Source: Sphingomonas sp. IW22
GTDB lineage: Bacteria; Pseudomonadota; Alphaproteobacteria; Sphingomonadales; Sphingomonadaceae
DNA: 64,000 nucleotides
NCBI RefSeq assembly: GCF_041321155.1
Contig: NZ_JBGGWB010000001.1
Span: 1,674,001-1,738,000 of the forward strand
Reading direction: 5' to 3'
In this document: one piece after another, positions 56,407 to 64,000 of the stretch
Layout of the letters: each line of letters opens with the position of its first letter
Position numbering within the stretch: position 1 is the stretch's first letter
The notes under the pieces: model-generated
Seen by the model: the letters and a program-made list of their open reading frames with translations, nothing else
Told to the model about the DNA's origin: nothing
Database searches by the model: none
Program-made: the position numbers and the translations under genes

Positions 56407-56435
56407 TTGACGGGATTTGGCAGGCGGCCTAGAAA
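56407..56435 (+). promoter_or_regulatory. Sigma-70-type promoter for the GH51 gene
   Basis: TTGACG (56407-56412) and TAGAAA (56430-56435) are separated by exactly 17 bases. Transcription would start near 56442, in an AT-rich stretch with an ATTA...TAAT dyad that could be an operator. The arabinofuranosidase start follows at 56506. Confidence 0.55.
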
Positions 56436-56505
56436 TTATTTAATCAGAGTAATGATCGGGCCAACCGCAAAACGCGGTCGGGACCGCAACGAAGAGGGGA
56501 ATGCC

Positions 56506-58107
56506 ATGCTGTCTCGTTCCTGCCGCGCACTGGCGCTGCTGGTGGCTGCAACCGCGCTGACGCCGGTCGCGACCATCGCGCAACAGGCCGCCCCCGCGCC
56601 CGCCACGCCCGAACTTGCCGCTCCGGCCACCCCGGGTGCCAATGCCGTGCTTCGCGTGGATCAGCCCGGCGCAAAGATCGACCGTCGCATCTTCAGCCAG
56701 TTTGCGGAGCACCTGGGCGCCGGCATCTATGGCGGCATCTGGGTGGGGGCGGGGTCAAAGATCCCGAACACGCGCGGCTATCGCAACGATGTGGTCGCCG
56801 CGCTGAAGGATCTGAAGGTACCCGTCGTGCGCTGGCCCGGCGGCTGTTTCGCCGACGAATATCACTGGCGTGAGGGCATCGGCCCGCGCAAGGATCGCCC
56901 GACCAAGGTCAACACCAATTGGGGCGGCGTGACCGAGGACAATGCGTTCGGCACGCACGAATTCATGGACTTTGCCGAGATGATCGGGGCCGAGGCCTAT
57001 GTCTCCGGCAATGTCGGCAACGGCACGCCGACCGAAATGGCCGAGTGGGTCGAATATATGACCGCCCCCGCCGGCAGCCTGGCTGAACTGCGCGCCAAAA
57101 ACGGCCGCAAGCAGCCGTGGAAGCTGCCCTTTTTCGGCATCGGCAACGAATTGTGGGGCTGTGGCGGCAATATGCGCGCCGAATATGCCGCCGACGTGAC
57201 CAAGCGGTTTGCAACCTTTATCAAGGTACCGGCCGGGACCAAGATCGACAAGATCGCCAGCGGCGCCAGTGACACCAAATATGACTGGACCGAGGTGATG
57301 ATGCGGGAGGCCGGAAAGCTGGTCGATGGCGTCGGCGTCCATTATTACACCATCACCGACAACTGGACGAAAAAGGGTTCGGCGACCCAGTTTCAGGAGG
57401 TTGATTACGCCCGCACCATCGAAAAGACGTTGCTGATGGATGAAATCATCACCGGCCATTCGGCGGTGATGGACAAGTATGATCCTGAAAAGCGCGTCAA
57501 TCTGGCAGTCGATGAATGGGGCACTTGGTTCGATGTCGAACCCGGCACCAATCCGGGCTTCCTGTTCCAGCAGAACACGATGCGCGATGCGATCCTTGCG
57601 GCGCTGAACATCAACATCTTTACCCGTCACGCCGACCGGGTGCGGATGACGAACATCGCCCAGATGGTGAACGTGCTTCAGGCGATGATCCTGACCGACG
57701 GGCCGCGCATGGTCCTGACGCCGACCTATCACGTCTATCACATGTACAAGCCGTTTCAGGACGCAACGTTCCTGCCAATGGACGTGAAGTCGACCTGGTA
57801 CAGCAAGGACCAGTGGGCGGCGCCGACCGTCAGCGCGACGGCCGCACGTGGCACCGATGGCAAGGTTTATGTCGCGCTGGTCAACACCGACCCCAACAAC
57901 CCGGCCACCGTCAGCACCGCGATTCAGGGGATGCAGGCGACCAGCGCAACGGGCACGGTACTGACCGCGCCACAGGTGAGCGCGCACAACACCTTTGATG
58001 CGCCGAACACCGTCCGGCCACAGCCGTTCAATGGCGCAACCGTCGGCCCGCAGGGGCTGTCGGTGACGCTGCCCGCGGCATCGGTGGTGGTGCTGACACT
58101 GAACTGA
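56506..58107 (+). CDS. Exported GH51 alpha-L-arabinofuranosidase
   Basis: A 533-residue GH51-type glycoside hydrolase that releases arabinose from arabinoxylan or arabinan. It has a signal peptide (about 1-25, ending TIAQQ), a TIM barrel and a C-terminal beta domain. Acid/base E215 lies in GIGNELWG and nucleophile E337 in AVDEWGTW. RWPGGCFADEYHWREGIGPR is a family signature. GAGGGGA precedes the ATG by six bases. It has its own promoter and terminator and lies on the opposite strand inside the cobS-cobT pair, which suggests insertion by transfer. Confidence 0.93.
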   Translation: MLSRSCRALALLVAATALTPVATIAQQAAPAPATPELAAPATPGANAVLRVDQPGAKIDRRIFSQFAEHLGAGIYGGIWVGAGSKIPNTRGYRNDVVAALKDLKVPVVRWPGGCFADEYHWREGIGPRKDRPTKVNTNWGGVTEDNAFGTHEFMDFAEMIGAEAYVSGNVGNGTPTEMAEWVEYMTAPAGSLAELRAKNGRKQPWKLPFFGIGNELWGCGGNMRAEYAADVTKRFATFIKVPAGTKIDKIASGASDTKYDWTEVMMREAGKLVDGVGVHYYTITDNWTKKGSATQFQEVDYARTIEKTLLMDEIITGHSAVMDKYDPEKRVNLAVDEWGTWFDVEPGTNPGFLFQQNTMRDAILAALNINIFTRHADRVRMTNIAQMVNVLQAMILTDGPRMVLTPTYHVYHMYKPFQDATFLPMDVKSTWYSKDQWAAPTVSATAARGTDGKVYVALVNTDPNNPATVSTAIQGMQATSATGTVLTAPQVSAHNTFDAPNTVRPQPFNGATVGPQGLSVTLPAASVVVLTLN

Positions 58108-58115
58108 GCACGGAA

Positions 58116-58148
58116 AAGGGGCGGCGCCATTTCCCGGCACCGCCCCTT
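58116..58148. terminator. Bidirectional intrinsic terminator
   Basis: AAGGGGCGGCGCC pairs with GGCACCGCCCCTT with one mismatch over a 7-base loop, between the convergent GH51 and cobS genes. TTACCAATTT follows on the plus strand. Confidence 0.75.
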
Positions 58149-58154
58149 ACCAAT

Positions 58155-59162
58155 TTAACCAGCCTTGCTGGCGACGCTTTCGGGCAAGTCCTTGCCGAAC
58201 ACACGTTGATAATATTCGGCCACCAGTGGCCGTTCCGCCTCATCGCACTTGTTCAGGAACGAAAGGCGGAAGGCAAAGCCGACATCGCCGAAGATCAGCG
58301 CATTCTGTGCCCAGGTGATGACGGTGCGCGGCGACATCACGGTCGAAATGTCGCCATTGATGAAGCCGCGCCGCGTCAGTTCGGCCACGCGCACCATGTT
58401 CTCGACTGCTTCCTTGCCGCCGGGCTTGTCATATTCACCCGACTTGGCGAGGACGATCTGCGCCTCGGTAGCGGCGGGCAGATAGTTGAGCGTGACGACC
58501 ACGTTCCAGCGGTCCATCTGGCCCTGATTGATCTGCTGCGTGCCGTGATACAGGCCCGACGTGTCGCCCAGACCCACGGTGTTGGCGGTTGCGAACAGGC
58601 GGAACCACGGGTTCGGACGGATGACGCGATTCTGGTCGAGCAGCGTCAGCTTGCCCTCTGTCTCCAGCACGCGCTGGATCACGAACATTACGTCCGGGCG
58701 GCCCGCGTCATATTCGTCGAATACCAACGCGGTCGGGGTCTGCAGCGCCCACGGAAGCAGCCCTTCGCGAAACTCGGTGACCTGCTGCCCGTCCTTCAGC
58801 ACGATCGCGTCGCGACCGATCAGGTCGATGCGGCTGATATGCGCGTCCAGATTGATGCGGATGCACGGCCAGTTCAGGCGCGCCGCCACCTGTTCAATGT
58901 GGCTCGACTTGCCGGTGCCGTGATAGCCCTGGATCATCACGCGCCGGTTGTGTGCGAACCCCGCCAGCACGGCGAGCGTCGTGTCCGCGTCAAAGACGTA
59001 GGCAGGGTCGAGATCGGGTACCCGCTCATCCGCTTCGGAAAAGGCGGGCACTTCCATGTCGATGTCGATGCCGAACAGCTCGCGCACTTTGACCATGCGG
59101 TCGGGCGCGTCGAGAAGCGTCGTCTGGCGGCTGTCAGGCTGGATGTTCGGCAGGTCGGTCAT
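58155..59162 (-). CDS. cobS: CobS-like cobaltochelatase AAA+ subunit
   Basis: A 335-residue MoxR/CobS-type AAA+ ATPase: Walker [10 protein letters not shown] (79-87), Walker B LVFDEYD (D149, E150), sensor and arginine-finger region around [18 protein letters not shown]. With CobT it forms the chaperone that drives metal insertion by a large subunit (CobN). The gene is intact and of normal length. The bolA and J-domain genes that often accompany it lie upstream, separated by the HxlR-DUF1428 cassette. Confidence 0.93.
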   Translation of the reverse strand: MTDLPNIQPDSRQTTLLDAPDRMVKVRELFGIDIDMEVPAFSEADERVPDLDPAYVFDADTTLAVLAGFAHNRRVMIQGYHGTGKSSHIEQVAARLNWPCIRINLDAHISRIDLIGRDAIVLKDGQQVTEFREGLLPWALQTPTALVFDEYDAGRPDVMFVIQRVLETEGKLTLLDQNRVIRPNPWFRLFATANTVGLGDTSGLYHGTQQINQGQMDRWNVVVTLNYLPAATEAQIVLAKSGEYDKPGGKEAVENMVRVAELTRRGFINGDISTVMSPRTVITWAQNALIFGDVGFAFRLSFLNKCDEAERPLVAEYYQRVFGKDLPESVASKAG

Positions 59163-59269
59163 GGGCAGGCCTTGGTAGCAAGGGGTCGGACGGCGAACGG
59201 ATCACATAGGCGCTTGCACAGCCGACGCAAACCGGCCTTGGGGCCAATCGGACCGACCTTTGCGGGAAA

Positions 59270-59959
59270 TCACGCAACCTTGGGCGGCAGCGCGAACAGG
59301 TCGACAAACGCCTGCGCCAGCGCGGCATCGCCGTGCAGGACCAGCCTGCCTTGTTGCTGCGCGTCGGCAAAGGGCTGTTTGCCATAAACCAGCATCGCCA
59401 ACCCCGCTGGATCGGTTTCGAACACCGCGTCCGCGTCCGCAGCATCGCTGCGTTCGATCATCAGTTCTTCGGTCTTCAGCCTCCCAACGAATTGCGCCGT
59501 GGGAAAGTGAAAGCCGAGCGTCATCGGCGGATAGCCGCCCCCGGGTCGGATCATCGTGCGAAGCGACAGCATCGCCGAAACCGGTGAAAACGGGCGGGTC
59601 GGATCGTGAAGCGGCGAACGGGTGGCCCAGCGGCCCATGGTCTGCAACACCGGCTCGGCTTCGCGGCCCCATGGCGTCAGGTCATAGACCTGCACCCCCA
59701 GCGGTGGTCGCAGGCGGCGTCGCGTGACAATGCCCGCGCGCTCCAGTCCCGCCAGTCGCTGTGTCAGCACATTCGCGCTGATGCCGGGCAAGTCGGCGCG
59801 AAGGTCGCTGAACCGTCGCGCGCCCAGCATCAGCTCGCGCATGACGAGCAGCGACCAGCGCTCGCCCATGAACTCCAGCGCCAAAGCCGTGCCGCACGCA
59901 TCGTCATACCAGCGCTTTTCGATCACCTCATCGCTTTTAGTTCTTTTTTCTAACTTCAT
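59270..59959 (-). CDS. HxlR-type winged-helix regulator with C-terminal extension
   Basis: A 229-residue regulator. The N-terminal HxlR winged helix (about 15-115) shows FMGERWSLLVMRELMLGARRFSDLR and GISANVLTQRLAGLE. A C-terminal domain of about 110 residues resembles the sterol-carrier-like ligand domain found in some HxlR proteins. C22 near the N-terminus matches the redox cysteine of some family members. A promoter with TTGACG and TATTTA lies so close that the mRNA may be leaderless. Divergent from the DUF1428 gene, its likely target. Confidence 0.88.
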   Translation of the reverse strand: MKLEKRTKSDEVIEKRWYDDACGTALALEFMGERWSLLVMRELMLGARRFSDLRADLPGISANVLTQRLAGLERAGIVTRRRLRPPLGVQVYDLTPWGREAEPVLQTMGRWATRSPLHDPTRPFSPVSAMLSLRTMIRPGGGYPPMTLGFHFPTAQFVGRLKTEELMIERSDAADADAVFETDPAGLAMLVYGKQPFADAQQQGRLVLHGDAALAQAFVDLFALPPKVA

Positions 59960-59976
59960 GGTTGAAATAAATAACC
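59960..59976. promoter_or_regulatory. Palindromic operator candidate in the HxlR-DUF1428 gap
   Basis: GGTT-N9-AACC overlaps the -10 element of the HxlR gene and abuts its start codon, a position from which the regulator could repress itself. Confidence 0.4.
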
Positions 59977-59996
59977 TTGGCGGGCAGCATCGTCAA
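59968..59996 (-). promoter_or_regulatory. Promoter of the HxlR gene
   Basis: On the minus strand TTGACG (59996-59991) and TATTTA (59973-59968) are 17 bases apart. Only eight bases separate the -10 from the ATG at 59959, so transcription should begin at or next to the start codon. Confidence 0.55.
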
Positions 59997-60065
59997 CGCG
60001 CCCGAATCAACGCGCGGGCGTGACTTAAGTACCTGCCGGAAGTCCGGCGGCAGAGAGGATGGGAC

Positions 60066-60785
60066 ATGGCCATGAACTATTTCGATGGTTTCCTGCTTGC
60101 AGTGCCCAGCGACAATCGCGATCGGTATGTCGCCCATGCGGAAGGGGCGGTGCCGCTGTTCCGCGAATTCGGCGCGACGCGGATGGTCGAAGGTTGGGGC
60201 GAGGATGTGCCGCGCGGCAAGCTGAACGACATGTATGGCGCGGTTCAGGCGCAGGACGATGAAACCGTGCTGTTCAGTTGGGTCGAGTATCCCGATCGCG
60301 CCACGCGTGACGCCGCTGGCCAGCGCATGTCCACCGATCCGCGCGTTGCGGCGCTGGGCGAGATGCCGTTCGACGGAAAGCGGATGATCTTGGGCGGCTT
60401 CGAATGCGTCGGCGAAGTGGGACCGGGCGGCACGCCGGGCTATATCGACGGTGTGGCGATGCCGCTGCGCGCTGAAGATCGCGACGCTTATATCCGTTTC
60501 GCCGCGGCGATGGCGCCGATCTTTGTCGACCATGGCGCGTTGCGGGTGATCGACGGGCTTGGCGACGACGTGCCGACCGGAAAGGTGACCGATTTCGCAC
60601 GTGCGGTCCATCTGGAGGACGAAGAAATGGTCGCCTTTGGCTGGATCGAATGGCCCAACCGTGCGACGCGCGATGCCGCTTGGCAGGCGATCATGGCCGA
60701 TCCGCGCATGGCACAGGTTGGCGATTCCCCGTTCGACGGCAAGCGCATGATCATGGGCGGCTTCATCCCCGTGGTCGATCAATAG
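60066..60785 (+). CDS. Tandem DUF1428 protein
   Basis: A 239-residue protein made of two copies of the DUF1428 (YbaA-like, dimeric alpha/beta-barrel) domain. Residues about 5-113 and 125-236 repeat the same order: YFDGFLLAVP / YIDGVAMPLR, GWGEDVPRGK / GLGDDVPTGK, SWVEYPDRATRDAA / GWIEWPNRATRDAA, and PFDGKRMILGGF / PFDGKRMIMGGF. DUF1428 is usually single, so this is an internal duplication that would give a dimer-like fold in one chain. GAGG precedes the ATG by seven bases. Function unknown. Confidence 0.9.
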   Translation: MAMNYFDGFLLAVPSDNRDRYVAHAEGAVPLFREFGATRMVEGWGEDVPRGKLNDMYGAVQAQDDETVLFSWVEYPDRATRDAAGQRMSTDPRVAALGEMPFDGKRMILGGFECVGEVGPGGTPGYIDGVAMPLRAEDRDAYIRFAAAMAPIFVDHGALRVIDGLGDDVPTGKVTDFARAVHLEDEEMVAFGWIEWPNRATRDAAWQAIMADPRMAQVGDSPFDGKRMIMGGFIPVVDQ

Positions 60786-60803
60786 CCGGGACTCGAAGCG
60801 CAG

Positions 60804-61409
60804 TCAGGCGAAGGCGGCGGCCTTTTTCAGGTGCTGATACGCCTCTACCACCGCCTGTAACCGCGTTTCGCTGGATCGGTCGCCGCCATTATGATCGGGG
60901 TGCAGCTGGCGCACCAGCGCGGCATAACGCTGACGCAGCGCGCGCCGGTCGGCATCGGTGGCGAGACCGAGAGTCCTCAACGCATCGCGGTCCTGGCCCG
61001 ACAGGGGGCGGCCATCGGCCCGTTCCCGCTGGGCCGCCATCCGATCGCGAAAGCGCGCGCCGATGGCGTCCAGCGGATCGCTGAAATCGGCCCAGCGCGG
61101 CGGCCGGTCGGCACCATTGGCGGCAAAGGCGCGGGTTTCGCGCTCCCACCCGGCATAGGGGCGCTGGGCGTTGTTGATCTCGTCTGCCGACATACCCGCG
61201 AAATAATTATAGCCCGCGTTGAACGCGCGGACATGATCCAGGCACATCCAGCGAAACTCGCCAGGCCCGTCGAATCCCGAGCGGGCGCCGCCGGGCGCGC
61301 GAAACTCGCCCGGTTCGTCGCAGCCAGGCACCGCGCACAGGCGGCCCTCAGCCTCTACGCGGCCATGGAAACGGGCATTGGGTCGGTCCTTACGTTCGGG
61401 GCGAGGCAC
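60804..61409 (-). CDS. J-domain protein with N-terminal zinc-knuckle-like cysteines
   Basis: A 201-residue protein with a C-terminal J domain (about 143-200) that carries HPD at 170-172 (RQLHPDHNGGD), needed to activate Hsp70. The N-terminal part has C25, C30, C56 and H59 (CAVPGC ... CLDH), a possible zinc site, and a WERETRAFAANGA helix. It would recruit DnaK to a particular client. It is divergent from bolA, 45 bases away, and points toward cobS. Confidence 0.88.
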   Translation of the reverse strand: MPRPERKDRPNARFHGRVEAEGRLCAVPGCDEPGEFRAPGGARSGFDGPGEFRWMCLDHVRAFNAGYNYFAGMSADEINNAQRPYAGWERETRAFAANGADRPPRWADFSDPLDAIGARFRDRMAAQRERADGRPLSGQDRDALRTLGLATDADRRALRQRYAALVRQLHPDHNGGDRSSETRLQAVVEAYQHLKKAAAFA

Positions 61410-61454
61410 TTGGAGGGTTCCTGAAAGGCATGAAAAACGCCAGATATAGGGGCA

Positions 61455-61748
61455 ATGACCGACTCTGCCAGCACACCCCGCCCCGTCGTCGACCTTATTG
61501 CCGAACGGCTGACCGACGCCCTGTCACCCACGGCGCTGAGCGTGGAGAATGAAAGCCACCATCACGCCGGCCATATGGGCGACGACGGCACCGGGGAGAC
61601 GCATTTCGCGGTCGATGTCGAAAGCGCGGCGTTTGACGGCCTTAATCGCGTCGCGCGACAGCGGCTGGTGAACCGGGCGCTTGCCGAATTGTTGGCCACC
61701 CGTATCCACGCGCTCCGTATCCGGGCGCGGGCGCCGGGAGAGACATGA
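61455..61748 (+). CDS. bolA: BolA family protein
   Basis: A 97-residue BolA-type protein, a class II KH-like fold that pairs with monothiol glutaredoxins in iron-sulfur and iron handling. LSVENESHHHAGHMGDDGTGETHFAVDV has the conserved histidines in the loop, and FDGLNRVARQRLVNRAL is the recognition helix region. The stop overlaps the GST start. The J-domain gene is divergent from it, an arrangement that recurs with cobS/cobT in alphaproteobacteria. Confidence 0.93.
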   Translation: MTDSASTPRPVVDLIAERLTDALSPTALSVENESHHHAGHMGDDGTGETHFAVDVESAAFDGLNRVARQRLVNRALAELLATRIHALRIRARAPGET

Positions 61749-62458
61749 TGGCATATAAGCTCTGGTACTGGTCGGGCGTTCAGGGCCGCGGCGAATTTGT
61801 CCGGCTGCCGCTTGAGGCGGCGGGCATCGAATATCGCGACATGGCCCGCGAACTGGGCGACGAGGCGCTGGTCGCCGATATGCAGGGGCGACAGGGCTAT
61901 GCTCCCTATGCGCCGCCCTATCTGGAGACGCCCGACGGGCAGGCGGTGGCACAGGTTGCCAATATCCTGATCTATCTGGGCGAACGGCACCATCTGGCCC
62001 CGTCCGACCTGGGCCAGCGGCTGTGGATCCAGCAGGTGCAGCTGACCGTCGCGGACGCCGTGGCGGAGGCGCATGACGTCCACCACCCGGTCGCCACCAG
62101 CGCCTATTATGGCGAACAGCAGGCGGAGGCGGCACGCGCGGCCAGAGCCTTTCGCGCGGAGCGGATGCCCAAGTTCCTGGCCCATTTCGACGCCGCCGTT
62201 GGCGTGCATGACGGCCCGTTCCTCATCGGGGAGCGATGGACCTATGCAGACACCGCGCTCTTCCAGTTGGTCGAGGGGCTGCGTTACGCCTTTCCGCGGC
62301 GCATGGCGGCGATCGAGCAGGACTATCCCCGGCTGATCGCGCTGCACGGCGCGGTCGATGCGCTGCACGGCATCCGCGCCTATCTGGACAGCGACCGCCG
62401 CATCCCGTTCAATGAAGACGGCATCTTCCGCCATTATCCGGAGCTTGACGGCGAATGA
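61745..62458 (+). CDS. Glutathione S-transferase (sigma/alpha-like)
   Basis: A 237-residue GST with an N-terminal thioredoxin fold (YKLWYWSGVQGRGEFVRLPLEAAGI and a proline-containing APPYLETPDG loop with QVANILIYLGE) and a helical C-terminal domain. The tyrosine near residue 8 is in place to activate glutathione, as in sigma, mu and alpha class enzymes. The second codon is also ATG. It overlaps bolA and the pirin gene by 4 bases each. Confidence 0.9.
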   Translation: MMAYKLWYWSGVQGRGEFVRLPLEAAGIEYRDMARELGDEALVADMQGRQGYAPYAPPYLETPDGQAVAQVANILIYLGERHHLAPSDLGQRLWIQQVQLTVADAVAEAHDVHHPVATSAYYGEQQAEAARAARAFRAERMPKFLAHFDAAVGVHDGPFLIGERWTYADTALFQLVEGLRYAFPRRMAAIEQDYPRLIALHGAVDALHGIRAYLDSDRRIPFNEDGIFRHYPELDGE

Positions 62459-63357
62459 CGCGCGACGATCTGATCCTTCAGGAAATCCTGCCCACGACGC
62501 ATGATCTGGGTGGATTCAAGGTTCATCGCACGCTGCCTTCGAGGCCGCGCACGATGGTGGGGCCGTTCCTGTTTTTCGATCAGATGGGCCCGGCCGACAT
62601 GCCGCCGGGCGGCGGCATCGACGTGCGGCCGCACCCGCATATCAATCTGGCCACGGTGACCTATCTGTTTCGCGGCGCGATCGGCCACCGCGATTCGCTG
62701 GGCACCGACCAGGTGATCGAGCCGGGGGCGGTCAATCTGATGACCGCCGGGCATGGCATCGTCCATTCCGAACGCTCCCCTGGTGACGAGCGGGCCAAGG
62801 GGCCGGCCCTGTTCGGCATACAGACATGGCTGGCGCTGCCGGAAAAGGATGAGGAGATGGACCCCGCCTTCCAGCATGTCGAAAAGGCCGCGTTGCCGGT
62901 GGTCGAGGACAAGGGCGTCCGCGCGCGCATCATCATGGGCGACCTGTGGGGCCAGTCGGCGCCGACCGCCACCTACGCCCAGACCATTTATGCCGACATC
63001 ATGCTGGAAGCGGGCGGAGCGGTGCCGATCGAGTCGGCGGCAGAGGAGCGCGCGCTGTATGTCGCGGACGGCGACGCCAGCGTCGATGGCATGACGCTGG
63101 AGCCGCTGGTCCTGTACGTGCTGCGCCCCGGCCTGCTCGCCACGTTGCGGTCGGAACGCGGCGCGCGCGTGATGCTGTGCGGGGGTGAGGCCTTTACCAG
63201 CCCGCGCCATGTCTGGTGGAACTTCGTCTCATCGCGCAGGGAGCGGATCAACGAGGCGAAGGAAGCGTGGAAGGCAGGCCGCTTTCCCAAGGTGCCCGGC
63301 GACGAGAAGGAATGGATCCCCATTCCCGAAGTGCCCAAGACGGTCAGCTATCCATGA
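62455..63357 (+). CDS. Pirin family protein
   Basis: A 300-residue bicupin of the pirin family. The N-terminal metal site has H60, H62 (RPHPHINLAT), H104 and E106 (GIVHSERSP). The second cupin is at about 190-265. Some pirins are quercetin dioxygenases, others regulators; the role here is unknown. It overlaps the GST gene by 4 bases and the following hydrolase gene by 4 bases. Confidence 0.92.
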   Translation: MTRDDLILQEILPTTHDLGGFKVHRTLPSRPRTMVGPFLFFDQMGPADMPPGGGIDVRPHPHINLATVTYLFRGAIGHRDSLGTDQVIEPGAVNLMTAGHGIVHSERSPGDERAKGPALFGIQTWLALPEKDEEMDPAFQHVEKAALPVVEDKGVRARIIMGDLWGQSAPTATYAQTIYADIMLEAGGAVPIESAAEERALYVADGDASVDGMTLEPLVLYVLRPGLLATLRSERGARVMLCGGEAFTSPRHVWWNFVSSRRERINEAKEAWKAGRFPKVPGDEKEWIPIPEVPKTVSYP

Positions 63358-64000
63358 TCCGGGTGCCGCTTTCGACCGGCGTGTCGCTCGACGTGGCGAC
63401 GGCTGGCGCCGCAGGCGCGCCGGTGATGATCTTCCTCCACGGTTTCCCTGAATCGCACCGGACGTGGCGGCACCAGCTGAACGAATTTGGCCGCGACCAT
63501 TTCTGCATCGCGCCCGACCAGCGCGGCTTTGCGCGTTCGGACAAGCCGCAGGGGGTTGAGGCCTATGCCCCCGACCAAGCGGTGGCTGACCTGATCGCGT
63601 TGGCCGATCATTTCGGGGCTGAGCGCTTTACGCTGGTCGCGCATGACTGGGGCGGGGCGGTGGCCTGGCTGGCGGCGTTGAGGCACCCTGAATGCATCGC
63701 GCGGCTGGTGATCCTGAACGCGCCGCACCCGTTGATCTTTCAGCGCAGCCTGTTCGACGATCCCGCCCAGCGCGCGGCCAGCCAATATATCCGCGCCTTT
63801 CGCGATCCCGGTCTGGAGCCGCGGATCGAGGCGATGGGCCTGTCGCGTTTTTTCGACACCAGCTTTGCCGCGCATGTCGATGCCGCACTGATCGCACCGG
63901 AGAAGGCCGCCTATCTTGACGAATGGTCGCAGCCGGGTGCGTTGACCGCGATGCTCAACTGGTACCGCGCCAGCGCGATTCAGGTGCCCGCCATGGATGA
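63354..64000 (+). CDS. Alpha/beta hydrolase, epoxide hydrolase-like (partial, C-terminus outside window)
   Basis: The first 215 residues of an alpha/beta hydrolase, starting at the ATG at 63354 that overlaps the pirin stop (ATGA). HGFPES (29-34) is the oxyanion-hole motif of epoxide hydrolases, and D98 in HDWGGAVAW is the expected aspartate nucleophile, so an epoxide or haloalkane hydrolase-like activity is likely. The lid begins near residue 120. The rest, including the catalytic histidine, is beyond the window. Confidence 0.88.
   Translation, partial: MIRVPLSTGVSLDVATAGAAGAPVMIFLHGFPESHRTWRHQLNEFGRDHFCIAPDQRGFARSDKPQGVEAYAPDQAVADLIALADHFGAERFTLVAHDWGGAVAWLAALRHPECIARLVILNAPHPLIFQRSLFDDPAQRAASQYIRAFRDPGLEPRIEAMGLSRFFDTSFAAHVDAALIAPEKAAYLDEWSQPGALTAMLNWYRASAIQVPAMD

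Overview
The window is GC-rich chromosomal DNA from an alphaproteobacterium, most likely Sphingomonadaceae. The evidence for this is the run of alphaproteobacterial housekeeping genes, the small DUF families (DUF6489, DUF1491, DUF1489, DUF3297), a very large Oar-like TonB-dependent receptor, and LexA and parS sites of alphaproteobacterial type. There are no rRNA or tRNA genes, no CRISPR array, and no transposase or phage gene. Nearly all genes belong to a stable core chromosome.

Bases 1-16913 look like the replication-origin domain. A 300-base gene-free stretch (about 9877-10176) lies between hemE and the dikinase regulator gene, the place where oriC sits in Caulobacter and Rickettsia. It holds a perfect TTATCCACA DnaA box, several near-matches and a cluster of GANTC (CcrM) sites. 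Almost every gene to the left reads leftward (parB, parA, rsmG, mnmG, mnmE, DUF6489, terC, rho, hemJ, hemE). Every gene to the right, up to 16.9 kb, reads rightward (dikinase regulator, maf, aroE, coaE, dnaQ, hpf, ptsN, thioesterase, DUF1491, cell wall hydrolase, mmcB). Two perfect parS palindromes lie inside rsmG and between mnmE and mnmG, beside parAB. A LexA box precedes mmcB.

From 16.9 to 34 kb the genes are mixed: an ankyrin protein, a SCO1-type copper protein, a YcgN-like protein, a YgjP-like metallopeptidase, PBP1A, MsrB, a PmtA-like methyltransferase, an MFS transporter, a two-ring CDC48-type ATPase, a GcvA-like LysR regulator, a cyclophilin, MgtE, a GNAT/DMT/ispG run and murA. An orphan U7 terminator beside the LysR gene suggests a divergently encoded small RNA, in an arrangement like gcvA/gcvB.

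From 34 to 53 kb come a Crp/Fnr regulator, an MBL hydrolase, a fused PabB-PabC, an aspartate-type aminotransferase, two small ORFs (one behind a possible three-helix RNA structure), secreted MsrA, CsbD, Ppa, an M61 peptidase, GshA, an EVE protein, DUF3297, a LytTR/LytS two-component pair with an Oar-like receptor upstream, and LigA.

From 53 to 64 kb a set of genes that often sit together in alphaproteobacteria (bolA, J-domain protein, cobS, cobT, ribbon-helix-helix protein) is split by two cassettes: a secreted GH51 arabinofuranosidase with its own promoter and terminator, and an HxlR regulator divergent from a tandem DUF1428 protein. No cobN is present here, so this CobS/CobT pair may serve a purpose other than cobalt insertion. 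The window ends with a GST, a pirin and a truncated alpha/beta hydrolase, overlapped start to stop after bolA.
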